Source: Methylobacterium sp. C25
Lineage (GTDB): Bacteria; Pseudomonadota; Alphaproteobacteria; Rhizobiales; Beijerinckiaceae
Direction: 5' to 3'
NCBI RefSeq assembly: GCF_021352225.1
Contig: NZ_JAAUVI010000003.1
Coordinates: 434,001-498,000 of the forward strand
DNA length: 64,000 nt
The notes below the pieces were generated by a model, which was not told the DNA's origin, searched no databases, and saw only the letters and a list, made by a program, of their open reading frames with translations. Both the position numbers and the translations under genes were made by a program. Within the stretch, counting starts at the first letter, position 1, and every line of letters begins with the position of its first letter. This document shows positions 1 through 8,915 of the stretch, in pieces.

Positions 1-216
1 AGCCTCAACATCGTCTCGGCCCATATCGCCACCTTCGGCGAGCGGGCAGTGGACGTGTTCTACGTGGTCGATCTCACGGGCACTCGGGTGGTGCAGCCCG
101 ATCGGCTCGCGGCGATCCGCAATGCGGTAATGGAGGTCTTTGCCGGAGACGTCGCGGCGCTCAGGGCCGAGGGTCTCGATGCCCTCGTCGACTCGCCGCC
201 ACCGCGGGAGGCGTGA
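1..216 (+). CDS. glnD: [Protein-PII] uridylyltransferase, C-terminal end only
   Basis: The reading frame is open from base 1 and ends in TGA at 214-216, giving the last 71 residues of a protein cut by the window edge. It contains AHIATFGERAVDVFYVVDL, the typical second ACT domain at the C-terminus of GlnD, the bifunctional enzyme that uridylylates and deuridylylates PII in response to glutamine. The nucleotidyltransferase and HD domains lie outside the window. The short tail DSPPPREA is not conserved in my memory of the family. The call rests on one domain but the motif is characteristic. Confidence 0.88.
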   Translation, partial: SLNIVSAHIATFGERAVDVFYVVDLTGTRVVQPDRLAAIRNAVMEVFAGDVAALRAEGLDALVDSPPPREA

Positions 217-236
217 GCCTCGGGACGCTGGCAAAA

Positions 237-266
237 CTTGATTTCGTGGGTGTCGCGCCTGATATC
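237..266 (+). promoter_or_regulatory. candidate heat-shock (sigma-32) promoter of grpE
   Basis: CTTG at 237-240 is followed after 17 bases by CCTGATATC at 258-266. This resembles the alphaproteobacterial RpoH pattern (CTTG, 17-18 bases, CYTATNT), and the position, about 40 bases before the grpE start, fits a heat-shock gene. The -10 part is imperfect, so this is a candidate only. Confidence 0.4.
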
Positions 267-307
267 AGCGCCGTTCCCAAAACGATGATGTCGACTGACG
301 AACGGCG

Positions 308-904
308 ATGATGGCAGACCAGAACGAGCACGAGGATCCGCGTAACCAGGCAGAGGCGGCCCCGCAGGCCGAGCCGGCTGCGGTGGATGCTGAGACGCTG
401 GCCGCCGCCCTGCGCGAACGCGACGAGATGAAGGACCGCCTGCTGCGTACGCTCGCGGAGATGGAGAACCTTCGCCGCCGCACCGAGCGCGAAGTCGCGG
501 ACTCCCGCACCTACGCCGTCACCAATTTCGCCCGCGACATCGTGGGTTCGGCTGACAATATCCGACGCGCGCTGGAGAGCGTGCCGGCCGAGGCGCGCGA
601 GCATGCCGATGGGGCGCTCAAGGGTCTCATCGAGGGCATCGAGCTCACCGAGCGCGACCTCGGCAAGACGCTCGAGCGCCACGGCGTCAAGATTGTCGAT
701 CCCAAGGGCCAGCGCTTCGATCCGAATCGCCACCAGGCGATGTTCGAGGTTCCGGACACGCAGGTCCCGAACGGGACGGTCGTCCAGGTGGTCCAGACCG
801 GCTACGTCATCGGTGACCGCACCCTGCGCCCGGCGCTGGTCGGTGTCTCCAAGGGCGGCCCGAAGCCGGAAGCCGCCAAGGACAAGCCGGCCGACGCCGC
901 CTGA
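308..904 (+). CDS. grpE: nucleotide exchange factor GrpE
   Basis: 198 residues, the usual GrpE length. GrpE is the cytoplasmic co-chaperone that releases ADP from DnaK. The N-terminus is acidic and low-complexity (about 1-35), followed by a long charged helix with [17 protein letters not shown] and the conserved C-terminal beta domain with [19 protein letters not shown]. Two ATGs are adjacent (308 and 311) and neither has a strong ribosome site. The gene follows glnD after 91 bases. hrcA, a common neighbour, is not visible here. A possible RpoH-type promoter lies upstream at 237-266. Identification is firm; only the exact start is open. Confidence 0.95.
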   Translation: MMADQNEHEDPRNQAEAAPQAEPAAVDAETLAAALRERDEMKDRLLRTLAEMENLRRRTEREVADSRTYAVTNFARDIVGSADNIRRALESVPAEAREHADGALKGLIEGIELTERDLGKTLERHGVKIVDPKGQRFDPNRHQAMFEVPDTQVPNGTVVQVVQTGYVIGDRTLRPALVGVSKGGPKPEAAKDKPADAA

Positions 905-974
905 GGCGGTCCCTGTCCGTCATTGCGAGCGCAGCGAGGCGTTGACGGGATGCCGCGGGACCGGGTCACAACGG
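905..974. repeat. fragment of an intergenic GTCATTGCGAGCGCAGCG repeat
   Basis: The short gap between convergent grpE and the SDR gene contains GTCATTGCGAGCGCAGCGAG at 919-938. This is the arm of a dispersed GTCATTGCGAG-type intergenic palindrome common in alphaproteobacteria. A related full inverted repeat is at 61581-61661. Only one arm is clear here. Confidence 0.4.
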
Positions 975-1892
975 TCAGCGGACCTGCGTCAGCTCTGCCG
1001 ACACGTCCCAGAGCCGGCTTGCATCGGCCTCGACGCGCGCATGCGCAGCGATGAGCGAGGGAGCGGGCACGCCCCGCATCTCCCCGCGCCCGTTGGGCCC
1101 GTAATAGCCGCCGCCGAGCGCCTCCGGCGCTGTCGCCGCGTAGAGCAGCGGGAGCGCGCCTCGCACCGCGGATTGGCCGAAGAGGACCATCACCAGCTGT
1201 CCGGTCAGTCGTTGCAACGGCCCAGCGACCCCGCCGAATCGGGTGATGGCGGTGCGTGTGATGCCGGGATGCGCCGCGACCGCGCGGATCTCCGAGCCCG
1301 ACGCACGCAGCCGCCTGTCGAGTTCGAGCCCGAACATCAGCATCGCGAGCTTTGACTGCCGATAGGCGGTCCGAGCATCGTAGGCGTGCAGTTGCAGGTC
1401 GTCGAAGTGGAGCGATCCGCGCTGATGAGCGATGCTCGCGACGGGAACGATCCGTGAGGCAGGTCCCGGCCGCATCTTCGGCATCAGCAGGCCGGCCAGC
1501 GCAAAATGGCCGAGATAGTTAGTGGCGAATTGCAGCTCGAACCCGTCCTCGCTCTCATGACGCCGAGGCAGCCAGGCGATACCGGCATTGAGCAGCAGGA
1601 TGTCGATCGGCCGCCCCGCCCCGTGAAGGCGGTCGGCGAAGGCGCGTACCGAGGGCAGGCTCGCTGTGTCGAGCGGCTCGATCTCCAGAACGGCGGTCGG
1701 ATGCCGCCGCCGGATCGCGGCGACGACGCGCTCCGCCTTGTGCGCGTCGCGCGCTGCCAGCACGACCGTCGCACCGGCACCGGCGAGCGCCAGGGCTGCC
1801 TCGTAGCCGATCCCGCTGGTTGCGCCCGTGACGACGGCGAGGCGGCCGTGTTGGGATGGGATGTCGGCTGTCGTCCAGGCTGGCTTCGCCAT
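975..1892 (-). CDS. SDR-family oxidoreductase (retinol dehydrogenase-like)
   Basis: 305 residues with a Rossmann fold of the short-chain dehydrogenase/reductase superfamily. Visible motifs are VVTGATSGIGYEAA for dinucleotide binding near residue 21, LLLNAGIA near 100, a catalytic serine in VASIAHQRG, and YRQSK as the Tyr-x-x-x-Lys pair near 165. VLAARD after the second strand favours NADP(H). The general type resembles WW-domain oxidoreductase/retinol dehydrogenase-like SDRs, whose substrates cannot be read from sequence. Its ATG overlaps the stop codon of the upstream protease-like gene by one base, so the two are probably co-transcribed and translationally coupled. Confidence 0.85.
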   Translation of the reverse strand: MAKPAWTTADIPSQHGRLAVVTGATSGIGYEAALALAGAGATVVLAARDAHKAERVVAAIRRRHPTAVLEIEPLDTASLPSVRAFADRLHGAGRPIDILLLNAGIAWLPRRHESEDGFELQFATNYLGHFALAGLLMPKMRPGPASRIVPVASIAHQRGSLHFDDLQLHAYDARTAYRQSKLAMLMFGLELDRRLRASGSEIRAVAAHPGITRTAITRFGGVAGPLQRLTGQLVMVLFGQSAVRGALPLLYAATAPEALGGGYYGPNGRGEMRGVPAPSLIAAHARVEADASRLWDVSAELTQVR

Positions 1893-3388
1893 TATCGCGC
1901 GCAGGTGATGCCAATGACGGAGCCGATCACGGGAGCCGCCGCCGCGCCGAGGCTCGCTGCCGCCGGAGCGGCATTCGGAGTGGCCTTGGCCACAGCGACC
2001 CCGGCTTGCGCCAGAAAGGCGGCGATCACGCTGCCCGGCACCACGGCATAGCTCGTCGGCGGCATCACCCCGGCGATGAGGCGTGGTGCAGTCGGGAATC
2101 GCGCGACGAGGCCGACGAGGTGACCGGACCGGTCGAGGATGGGCGCGCCGCCCGCGCCGGGCTGGAGCGGAGCGACGATGCCTCCGCTTCCGGCCGTACC
2201 GGGGGCGACGGTCGCCCCCTTCGCCTCGGCGCCGACGACGACGAGGGCCTCGCCTGACACGACGGTCTCGCTGCGGATCGCCGGCAGCGGTGACGCCTGA
2301 TTGCGGGCCTCGGTCTCGAGCAGCACGAGGTTACCCGTCGGATCGCGCCCGGCCGCTCGTGCCGCAGCACTGCCGACGCGTGGCACCGGGCAGGTCTCGA
2401 GCGCAGCCGCCGAGGTCAGGATGCGCCCGTTGCCGAGGGCGAGGCCCGTCGCGGCCGGCTGCGCCGCGATACCCGGCAGCGGCGGAGGCGTCAGCGGAGA
2501 AGCGACATTTCCAGCTGGTCTCGCGCCGCCGGCATAGGGGTTCGGAGCCGCTGCTACGGGCTTGGCCTCATTTGCTGGCGCGGCACCCGGGAAAGGCAGG
2601 AAGCTGTTCGCCACCGCGATGACGAGGCGGTCGACCTCGGCGGTCAGCGCCTTGTCGTAGGCTATGGTGAAACCGCGGATGCCCTCGGCACCGGCGGCCT
2701 GCCGAATGTAGAAGCGGCCCGTCGGCGTCTCTCCGGTCACCACCAGAAAGTCCGGCTTCTTGAGCTTGTAGGTGATCTTCCGCTCGGGCGTGGTCGCCGT
2801 CGCCCGCTCGAACAAGCCATCGAGATCGGCGCCTCCGCCGGGATAGGACGTCGTGTCGAGCGTCACGCGGCCGTCTGTGCTCTGCCAGCGGGTGCCGCGC
2901 GGCAGGGAGCTCTTCTTCGCGAGCAGCTTCTCCGGCACGCCGATGACCGCGCCGCTCGCCGTATCGGCCTGGACGTTGAAGCGAAGCGCCTTGCGCGCCG
3001 CTTCACCTGCGGCGTCGAGGGCGGTGCGCTCCTTGGCCGTGAGGACACCGGTCGGCTCCGAGCCCTGCCGCTTCTGCCAGGCGGCAATCGCTTCATAGGT
3101 GCGTCTGCCGAAGGTGCCGGCGGTCACCGCGTTGTAGTCGCCGGTCCAGACCAAGGCGTCCTGGATCGCCTTGCGCAGGGGCTCGGGCAAAGCCTCGAAG
3201 GCAGCCTGCGAGGCCAGATAGGCCGGATCAGCCGCCGTGCGAGGCGGGGCCAATGGCTTCGGCTTCGCCGCGGGCGGCACGGGCGGCCGCAATGACGGCG
3301 GAAATGGTGAAGGAGCCTGCGCCTGCGCCGCTTGTGCCAGGGACAGGAGGCAACTGAGGGCGGACAGGCGAGCGAGCTGAATCATCAT
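1892..3388 (-). CDS. exported peptidoglycan-binding protein with a degenerate trypsin-like domain
   Basis: 498 residues. A signal peptide (about 1-23, ending AQAAQAQA) is followed by a proline-rich linker, a PG_binding_1-like domain (about 68-126, with GTFGRRTYEAIAAWQ), an unassigned domain (about 140-265), a second proline/alanine linker, and a trypsin-like beta-barrel (about 312-480). The three catalytic positions appear lost: the usual TAAH is LTSAAAL (324-330), the usual D-L-A-L-L is NLVLLE (Asn353), and GxSGGP is PGAGGAP (Ala412). It is therefore probably not an active protease but a periplasmic or wall-associated binding protein. ATGs at 3388 and 3385 follow GTGAGGG. It overlaps the downstream SDR gene by one base. 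Confidence 0.75.
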   Translation of the reverse strand: MMIQLARLSALSCLLSLAQAAQAQAPSPFPPSLRPPVPPAAKPKPLAPPRTAADPAYLASQAAFEALPEPLRKAIQDALVWTGDYNAVTAGTFGRRTYEAIAAWQKRQGSEPTGVLTAKERTALDAAGEAARKALRFNVQADTASGAVIGVPEKLLAKKSSLPRGTRWQSTDGRVTLDTTSYPGGGADLDGLFERATATTPERKITYKLKKPDFLVVTGETPTGRFYIRQAAGAEGIRGFTIAYDKALTAEVDRLVIAVANSFLPFPGAAPANEAKPVAAAPNPYAGGARPAGNVASPLTPPPLPGIAAQPAATGLALGNGRILTSAAALETCPVPRVGSAAARAAGRDPTGNLVLLETEARNQASPLPAIRSETVVSGEALVVVGAEAKGATVAPGTAGSGGIVAPLQPGAGGAPILDRSGHLVGLVARFPTAPRLIAGVMPPTSYAVVPGSVIAAFLAQAGVAVAKATPNAAPAAASLGAAAAPVIGSVIGITCAR

Positions 3389-3487
3389 CCCTCACGTATG
3401 CCGATCGCGCTGGACGAGTCGCGTATGCCAGCGCACCGATCGCAGACAAGTTTCGGTGGGAAGAGGCAAGAGAAATCGCGGCCCGTC

Positions 3488-3539
3488 GAGTATTCGCCGG
3501 GCTGTGATACTCGGCTAACGAGCGTTGCGGGCCGCAACG
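3488..3539. promoter_or_regulatory. two inverted repeats upstream of the alpha-2-macroglobulin gene
   Basis: GAGTAT (3488-3493) pairs with ATACTC (3507-3512). Just downstream, CGTTGCGG-G-CCGCAACG (3523-3539) is a perfect 17-base palindrome. Both lie in the 208-base gap between two divergent genes, about 60-110 bases before the A2M start. They could be operators for either direction; no regulator gene is adjacent. Confidence 0.35.
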
Positions 3540-3596
3540 GCCGTGATAGCGTGGCGGCGCGCCGGTTTGGCTGCTCTGATGGGGTGGGACGTGGTC

Positions 3597-6500
3597 ATGT
3601 CGCGGGGAAACCTCTTGGAGCGCAGCCTTGGCGCGTGCCTGGTTCTCGGGCTCCTTGCCGGGCCGGCCTCGGCGCAGGCGCCCCGCCCCCCGGTTCCAGC
3701 CGCGAAATCCGCCACCGCCCCTGTCGCCAAAAGCTATGTGAACGAGGCGCTCGCGAGCAGCGGCGTGCGCCTCGAAGCGTCGCTCAAAAGCGAGGCGCCG
3801 GCGAACGGCAAGAGCGCGGCCCAATGGCGCAAGGAGGCGGAGGCCGCCGCTGCCGACGAATCCGAGGGCGCTGATGCCGATGCGGAGATGAACGCCTACG
3901 CGGCCGCCGTCTCGGCCGACCCGTCCGATCCACGCAACTGGCTCGGCTATGCCCGCACGGCCAGCACCGCCGGCGCGGACGAGGAGCAGACGGACTACGC
4001 CGAGCGCTCAAAGCTGAAGAGCCGCGCCACGGCCGCCGCCTACCAGGCCTATCTCCGCTCGAAGACGCCGGCCGACGAGGCCAAGGCCCTGACCGCACTC
4101 GCGGAAACCTATGTGGCGCAATCCGAGTGGCGACCGGCGCTCGACACCTACCGCGCCAGCCTCGGCGTTCGGGACGAGGCCGAGACGCGCGCCGCCTACG
4201 AGAAGCTGCGCGAGGAACACGGCTTCCGCATCACGGACTACAAGGTCGATTCGGATGCGGCCGCTCCGCGGGCCTGCTTCACCTTCTCGGAAGCGCTCGT
4301 CCGCAAGACAGACTACACGCCCTTCGTCGCCGTCTCCGGCGCTGCCAACGCCGCCGTGACGGCCGAGGGCCAGCAGGTCTGCGTCGACGGGCTCAAGCAC
4401 GGCGAGCGCTACGCCTTCGTCATCCGCCAGGGCCTGCCCTCGTCCGTCGGCGAAACCCTTCTGAAATCAGCCGATTACGAGATCTATGTCCGGGACCGCT
4501 CGCCCCAGGTGCGCTTCACCGGGCGCAATTACGTGCTGCCGCGGACGGGGCAGTCCGGCGTGCCGATCGTCTCGGTGAACACGCCGAAGGTCGATGTCGA
4601 GGTGCTGCGCATCGGCGATCGCGGGCTGCTGCCGGCCTTGCGCTCGGAAGAGTTCCTCGGTCAGCTCAGCGGCTCGACGGCCAAGACCATCGCCGACGAG
4701 AAGGGCGTGCGCGTCTGGAAGGGCACGCTCGACACGGCCAAGGCCGAGGTCAACCGCGAGGCGGTCACGGCCTTCCCGGTCCTGCAGGCCGTCGGCAAGC
4801 TGGAGCCGGGCCTCTACATCATGCTCGCCCAGCCGAGCGGCACGACCTCGCCCTCCGATGAGGAGACTGGCGGCTACGAGCAGCAGGCGACGCAGTGGTT
4901 CGTCGTCTCCGATATCGGCCTGACCGCGTTCAAGGGCCGCGACGGCGTGCATGTCATCGCGCGATCGCTGGCGAACGCTGCGGTGCTCACGGGCGTGGAC
5001 GTCCGGCTGATCGCCAAGAACAACGACGTGCTGAGCACGGCGAAGACCGACAGCAAAGGTCTGGCGAGCTTCCCCGCAGGCCTGGCGCGCGGCGAAGGCG
5101 GCCTCTCGCCCGGCATCGTCGTGGCTCAGGTCGGGGACGATTACGGTTTCCTCGACCTGAACCAGACGGCCTTCGACCTGTCCGATCGCGGCGTGAAGGG
5201 TCGCGCGGTCACCACCGGCGCCGAGGCCTTCGTGTTTCCTGAGCGCGGCGTCTACCGCTCCGGCGAGACCGTGCAGCTCACCGCCCTCCTGCGCGACCCA
5301 CAGGGCACGGCTTTGGCCGGCCTCCCGCTGACGCTGGTGGTGAAGCGGCCGGACGGCGTCGAGTATCGCCGCGCCTCAGTGGCCGACGAAGGGCTCGGCG
5401 GCCGCTCGCTGTCGCTGCCGTTGATGTCGGGCGCCATGCGGGGCACCTGGCGGGTCTCGGCCTATACCGATCCGAAGGCGCCCGCCGTCGGCGAGGCGAG
5501 CTGGCTCGTCGAGGACTACGTCCCCGAGCGGCTGGAGGTCAGCCTGACGCCGGAGACGCCCGCGCTCAAGAAGGGCGAGGCGGCCAAGATCGACGTCGCT
5601 GCACGCTATCTCTACGGCGCGCCGGGCTCCGGCCTCGACGTATCCGGCTCGGTATCCGTCCAGCAGGCGGCGAATAGCGGCATCAAGGGCCTCGACGGCT
5701 TCTCGATCGGCCTCGACGACGAGTCGGTGGAGGCGACGACGGCCGAGATCGACGGCAAGTCGACCACGGATGCCAAGGGCCAAGTCGCGGTGACGGTGCC
5801 CGTGCAGGAGGTGGCGAGCCCGCGTCCGCTCGAGGCGAAGATCACCCTGAACGTCGGCGAGCCCGGCGGACGGGCGCTGAGCCGCAGCGTCACGCTGCCA
5901 ATCCTGCCCTCGCAGCCGGTCCTCGCCATCCGAAAGGGCTTTTCAGGCGATCTCGCCGAGGGCAGCCCGGCGAGCTTCGATCTCGTCATGGCCACGCCGG
6001 ACGGCCGCCGCCTCGCACAAGGCGGCGTGAGCTGGACGCTGTCGCGGCTCGACAAGACCTATCAATGGTATCGCGAGGACGGCCGCTGGCAGTTCGAGCC
6101 GGTGAAATCGACCCGCAAGATCGCCGACGGCCATGTCGATCTCGCCGCCGATGCACCGGCCCGCATCACCATGCCGGTCACCTACGGCAATTACCGCCTG
6201 GAAGCGTCCGTCGCCGGCCAGCCGCTCGCCACCGCCAGCCTTTCCTTCACGGTCGGCTGGGGCGGCGGCGAGACCGCCGACGTGCCGGATCTCCTGGATC
6301 TCACCCTCGACAAGGCGGCCTATGCCTCCGGCGAGCACATCCGCGCCCGGCTCCAGCCAAAATTCGCCGGCACCGCGACGCTGGCCGTCGTGGGAGAGAA
6401 ATTGCACGAGGTGCTCGACGTGAAGGTCGCCGAGGGCGGCTCGACCATCGACGTCCCGGTCAAGGCCGAGTGGGGCTCCGGCGCCTATCTCGTCGCCACG

Positions 6501-8909
6501 GCCTACCGGCCGCTCGACCAGGCCGCCAAGCGCATGCCGGGCCGGGCGCTCGGCCTCGCCTGGTTCTCCATCGACAAAGAGAAGCGCGGCCTTTCGGTCT
6601 CGATCGGCGCGCCGGTAAAGACCCGCCCGCGTGAGACCCTAACCGTGCCGGTCAAGGTCGCGGGTCTGCAGGCCGGCGAGGAGGCGCGCATCACGCTCGC
6701 CGCCGTCGATGTCGGCATCCTCAACCTGACCCGCTACGAGGCCCCCAACCCCTTCGCCTATTTCTTCGGGCAGAAGGCGCTCGGGCCGGAGCTGCGCGAT
6801 CTCTACGGCTTCCTGATCGACGGGATGCAGGGCACGCTCGGCGCCATCCGCTCCGGCGGCGACGGCGGCGCGGATGCTCTCTCCGACACGCCGCCGACCC
6901 AGGCGCCGCTCGCGCTCTATTCCGGGATCGTCACGGTCGGCGCGGACGGCACGGCCCAGGTGCCGCTCTCCTTGCCGGCCTTCAACGGCACCGCCCGGAT
7001 CATGGTCACTGCCTGGACCAAGTCCCGCGTCGGCCAGGCCTCCAGCGACATGATCATCCGCGATCCGGTCGTCCTCACCGGCACGCTGCCGCGTTTCCTC
7101 AATGTCGGCGACCGCTCACGCTTCTTCGTGGCGGTGGACAACGTCGAGGGCGGGCCCGGCGATTACACGGTCGATCTCGACCTCACCGGCCCGGTCGTAG
7201 TCGGCGGCGATGCCGTGCACTCGACGATGAAGCTCGAAGCCGGCGCCAAGGGCCAACTCGTGATCCCGATCACGGCGGCAGGCCCCGGCACCGCGCGCCT
7301 CGACGTGAACCTGTCCGGCCCCGGCATCCAGGGCGTCGCCGGCCAGAGTTTTTCCTTGGCCATCGGCGCGGGCACGGGGGCACTCGTGCGTCGTACGGTC
7401 AAGCCGCTCGATCCGGGCGCCAGCGTCGAGATCAACAAGGACCTGCTCGCCGACATCCTGCCCGGCACCGGCGCGGTATCCGTCTCGGCCAGCCGCCTCG
7501 CCGGCATCGACGTGCCGGCCCTGCTGCAGGCGCTCGACCGCTATCCCTATGGCTGCTCGGAGCAGACCGTGAGCCGCGCCATGCCGCTGCTCTACGTCAA
7601 CGCGCTGGCGGCGTCCGAAAAGCTCGGCCTCGACGGCAAGCTCGACGAACGGGTGCGCGAGGCGATCGAGCGCGTGCTCTCGCGCCAGGATTCGAGCGGC
7701 GCCTTCGGCCTGTGGTCGACGGAGAATGCCAGCGACACCTGGCTCAACGCCTACGTCACCGACTTCCTGACCCGGGCCCGCGAGCGCGGCTTCACGGTCC
7801 CGCAGACCGCCTTCAACAGCGCGCTGGACCGCCTGCGCAACACGGTCGCCAACGCCACCAAGGTCGAACAGGGCGGCATGGACCTCGCCTATGCGGCCTA
7901 TGTGTTGGCCCGCAACGGGCGCCCGGTGATGGGCGACCTGCGCTACCTCGCCGACACCAAGCTCGCCGACTTCTCGACCCCGCTCGGCAAGGGGCAGCTC
8001 GCTGCCGCACTGGCGCTCCTCGGCGACCGCGGTCGTGCCCAGAAGACCTTTGGGGAGGCGCTGAAGTCACTCCAGGCCGAGCGCGACAAGGGCGCCTACC
8101 GCGCCGATTACGGCTCGCGCCTGCGCGACAGCGCTGGCTTGATCGCGCTCGCCGCCGAAACGGGCATGACCAGCAGCATGCTGCAGCCCGTCTCGACCAT
8201 CATCGGCGAGGAACGCGCCAATGGTCGCTCCACTAGCACCCAGGAGAATGCCTGGATGGTGATGGCGGCCGAAAGCCTGTCGAAGGAATCCGAGGCGCTT
8301 GCCATCGGCATCGACGGCACGGTGGCGAAGGGACCGCTGGCGCGCCTGTTCAAGGCCCCCGCCCTGGAGGAGAAGCCGATCAAGCTGACCAATGCGGGCA
8401 GCGAGCCGGTACAGCTCGTGGTCGGCGTATCGGGCAACCCGATCGCGCCGGAACCGCCGGAATCGCGCGGTTACACGGTGGAGCGCGGCTATTACCGCCT
8501 CGACGGCATCCCCGTGGATGCCACCAAGCCCCTGCGCCAGAACGACCGCCTCGTCGTGGTTCTGAAGGTGACGGAGGCCAAGGCCACAGCCGGCCGCCTG
8601 CTCCTCGTCGACCGCCTGCCCGCGGGCCTCGAGATCGACAATCCGAAGCTCCTCGATTCGGATGCGCTCTCGGGCCTCGCCTTCGCCAAGAGCGACGTGC
8701 AGCCCGATCACACCGAGTTCCGGGACGACCGCTTCGTCGCTTCCTACGAGCGCGGCCCGGACCAATCCGCCTTCTTCTCCGCGGCCTACACGGTGCGCGT
8801 GGTCTCGCCGGGCACCTACGTTCATCCCGGAGCGACCATCGAGGACATGTACCGCCCCGAGCGGTTCGGACGCACCGCGTTCGGATCGATCGAGGTGGTG
8901 GCGAAGTAG
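3597..8909 (+). CDS. bacterial alpha-2-macroglobulin (YfhM-like) with intact thioester
   Basis: 1770 residues. Bacterial alpha-2-macroglobulins are periplasmic protease traps that link covalently to attacking proteases. The N-terminus has a signal peptide (LVLGLLAGPASAQA) with no lipobox cysteine, unlike the E. coli lipoprotein. A stretch of beta-sandwich (MG) domains follows, including the FVFPERGVYRSGETVQLTAL segment typical of the family. The thioester motif GCSEQ is intact (Cys1320), within an alpha-helical TED domain. I chose the ATG at 3597 because GGGTGGGA lies about 8 bases upstream and the signal peptide then begins correctly. The next gene is a class 1C penicillin-binding protein, the classical partner of YfhM. 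Confidence 0.93.
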   Translation: MSRGNLLERSLGACLVLGLLAGPASAQAPRPPVPAAKSATAPVAKSYVNEALASSGVRLEASLKSEAPANGKSAAQWRKEAEAAAADESEGADADAEMNAYAAAVSADPSDPRNWLGYARTASTAGADEEQTDYAERSKLKSRATAAAYQAYLRSKTPADEAKALTALAETYVAQSEWRPALDTYRASLGVRDEAETRAAYEKLREEHGFRITDYKVDSDAAAPRACFTFSEALVRKTDYTPFVAVSGAANAAVTAEGQQVCVDGLKHGERYAFVIRQGLPSSVGETLLKSADYEIYVRDRSPQVRFTGRNYVLPRTGQSGVPIVSVNTPKVDVEVLRIGDRGLLPALRSEEFLGQLSGSTAKTIADEKGVRVWKGTLDTAKAEVNREAVTAFPVLQAVGKLEPGLYIMLAQPSGTTSPSDEETGGYEQQATQWFVVSDIGLTAFKGRDGVHVIARSLANAAVLTGVDVRLIAKNNDVLSTAKTDSKGLASFPAGLARGEGGLSPGIVVAQVGDDYGFLDLNQTAFDLSDRGVKGRAVTTGAEAFVFPERGVYRSGETVQLTALLRDPQGTALAGLPLTLVVKRPDGVEYRRASVADEGLGGRSLSLPLMSGAMRGTWRVSAYTDPKAPAVGEASWLVEDYVPERLEVSLTPETPALKKGEAAKIDVAARYLYGAPGSGLDVSGSVSVQQAANSGIKGLDGFSIGLDDESVEATTAEIDGKSTTDAKGQVAVTVPVQEVASPRPLEAKITLNVGEPGGRALSRSVTLPILPSQPVLAIRKGFSGDLAEGSPASFDLVMATPDGRRLAQGGVSWTLSRLDKTYQWYREDGRWQFEPVKSTRKIADGHVDLAADAPARITMPVTYGNYRLEASVAGQPLATASLSFTVGWGGGETADVPDLLDLTLDKAAYASGEHIRARLQPKFAGTATLAVVGEKLHEVLDVKVAEGGSTIDVPVKAEWGSGAYLVATAYRPLDQAAKRMPGRALGLAWFSIDKEKRGLSVSIGAPVKTRPRETLTVPVKVAGLQAGEEARITLAAVDVGILNLTRYEAPNPFAYFFGQKALGPELRDLYGFLIDGMQGTLGAIRSGGDGGADALSDTPPTQAPLALYSGIVTVGADGTAQVPLSLPAFNGTARIMVTAWTKSRVGQASSDMIIRDPVVLTGTLPRFLNVGDRSRFFVAVDNVEGGPGDYTVDLDLTGPVVVGGDAVHSTMKLEAGAKGQLVIPITAAGPGTARLDVNLSGPGIQGVAGQSFSLAIGAGTGALVRRTVKPLDPGASVEINKDLLADILPGTGAVSVSASRLAGIDVPALLQALDRYPYGCSEQTVSRAMPLLYVNALAASEKLGLDGKLDERVREAIERVLSRQDSSGAFGLWSTENASDTWLNAYVTDFLTRARERGFTVPQTAFNSALDRLRNTVANATKVEQGGMDLAYAAYVLARNGRPVMGDLRYLADTKLADFSTPLGKGQLAAALALLGDRGRAQKTFGEALKSLQAERDKGAYRADYGSRLRDSAGLIALAAETGMTSSMLQPVSTIIGEERANGRSTSTQENAWMVMAAESLSKESEALAIGIDGTVAKGPLARLFKAPALEEKPIKLTNAGSEPVQLVVGVSGNPIAPEPPESRGYTVERGYYRLDGIPVDATKPLRQNDRLVVVLKVTEAKATAGRLLLVDRLPAGLEIDNPKLLDSDALSGLAFAKSDVQPDHTEFRDDRFVASYERGPDQSAFFSAAYTVRVVSPGTYVHPGATIEDMYRPERFGRTAFGSIEVVAK

Positions 8910-8915
8910 AGTGTG

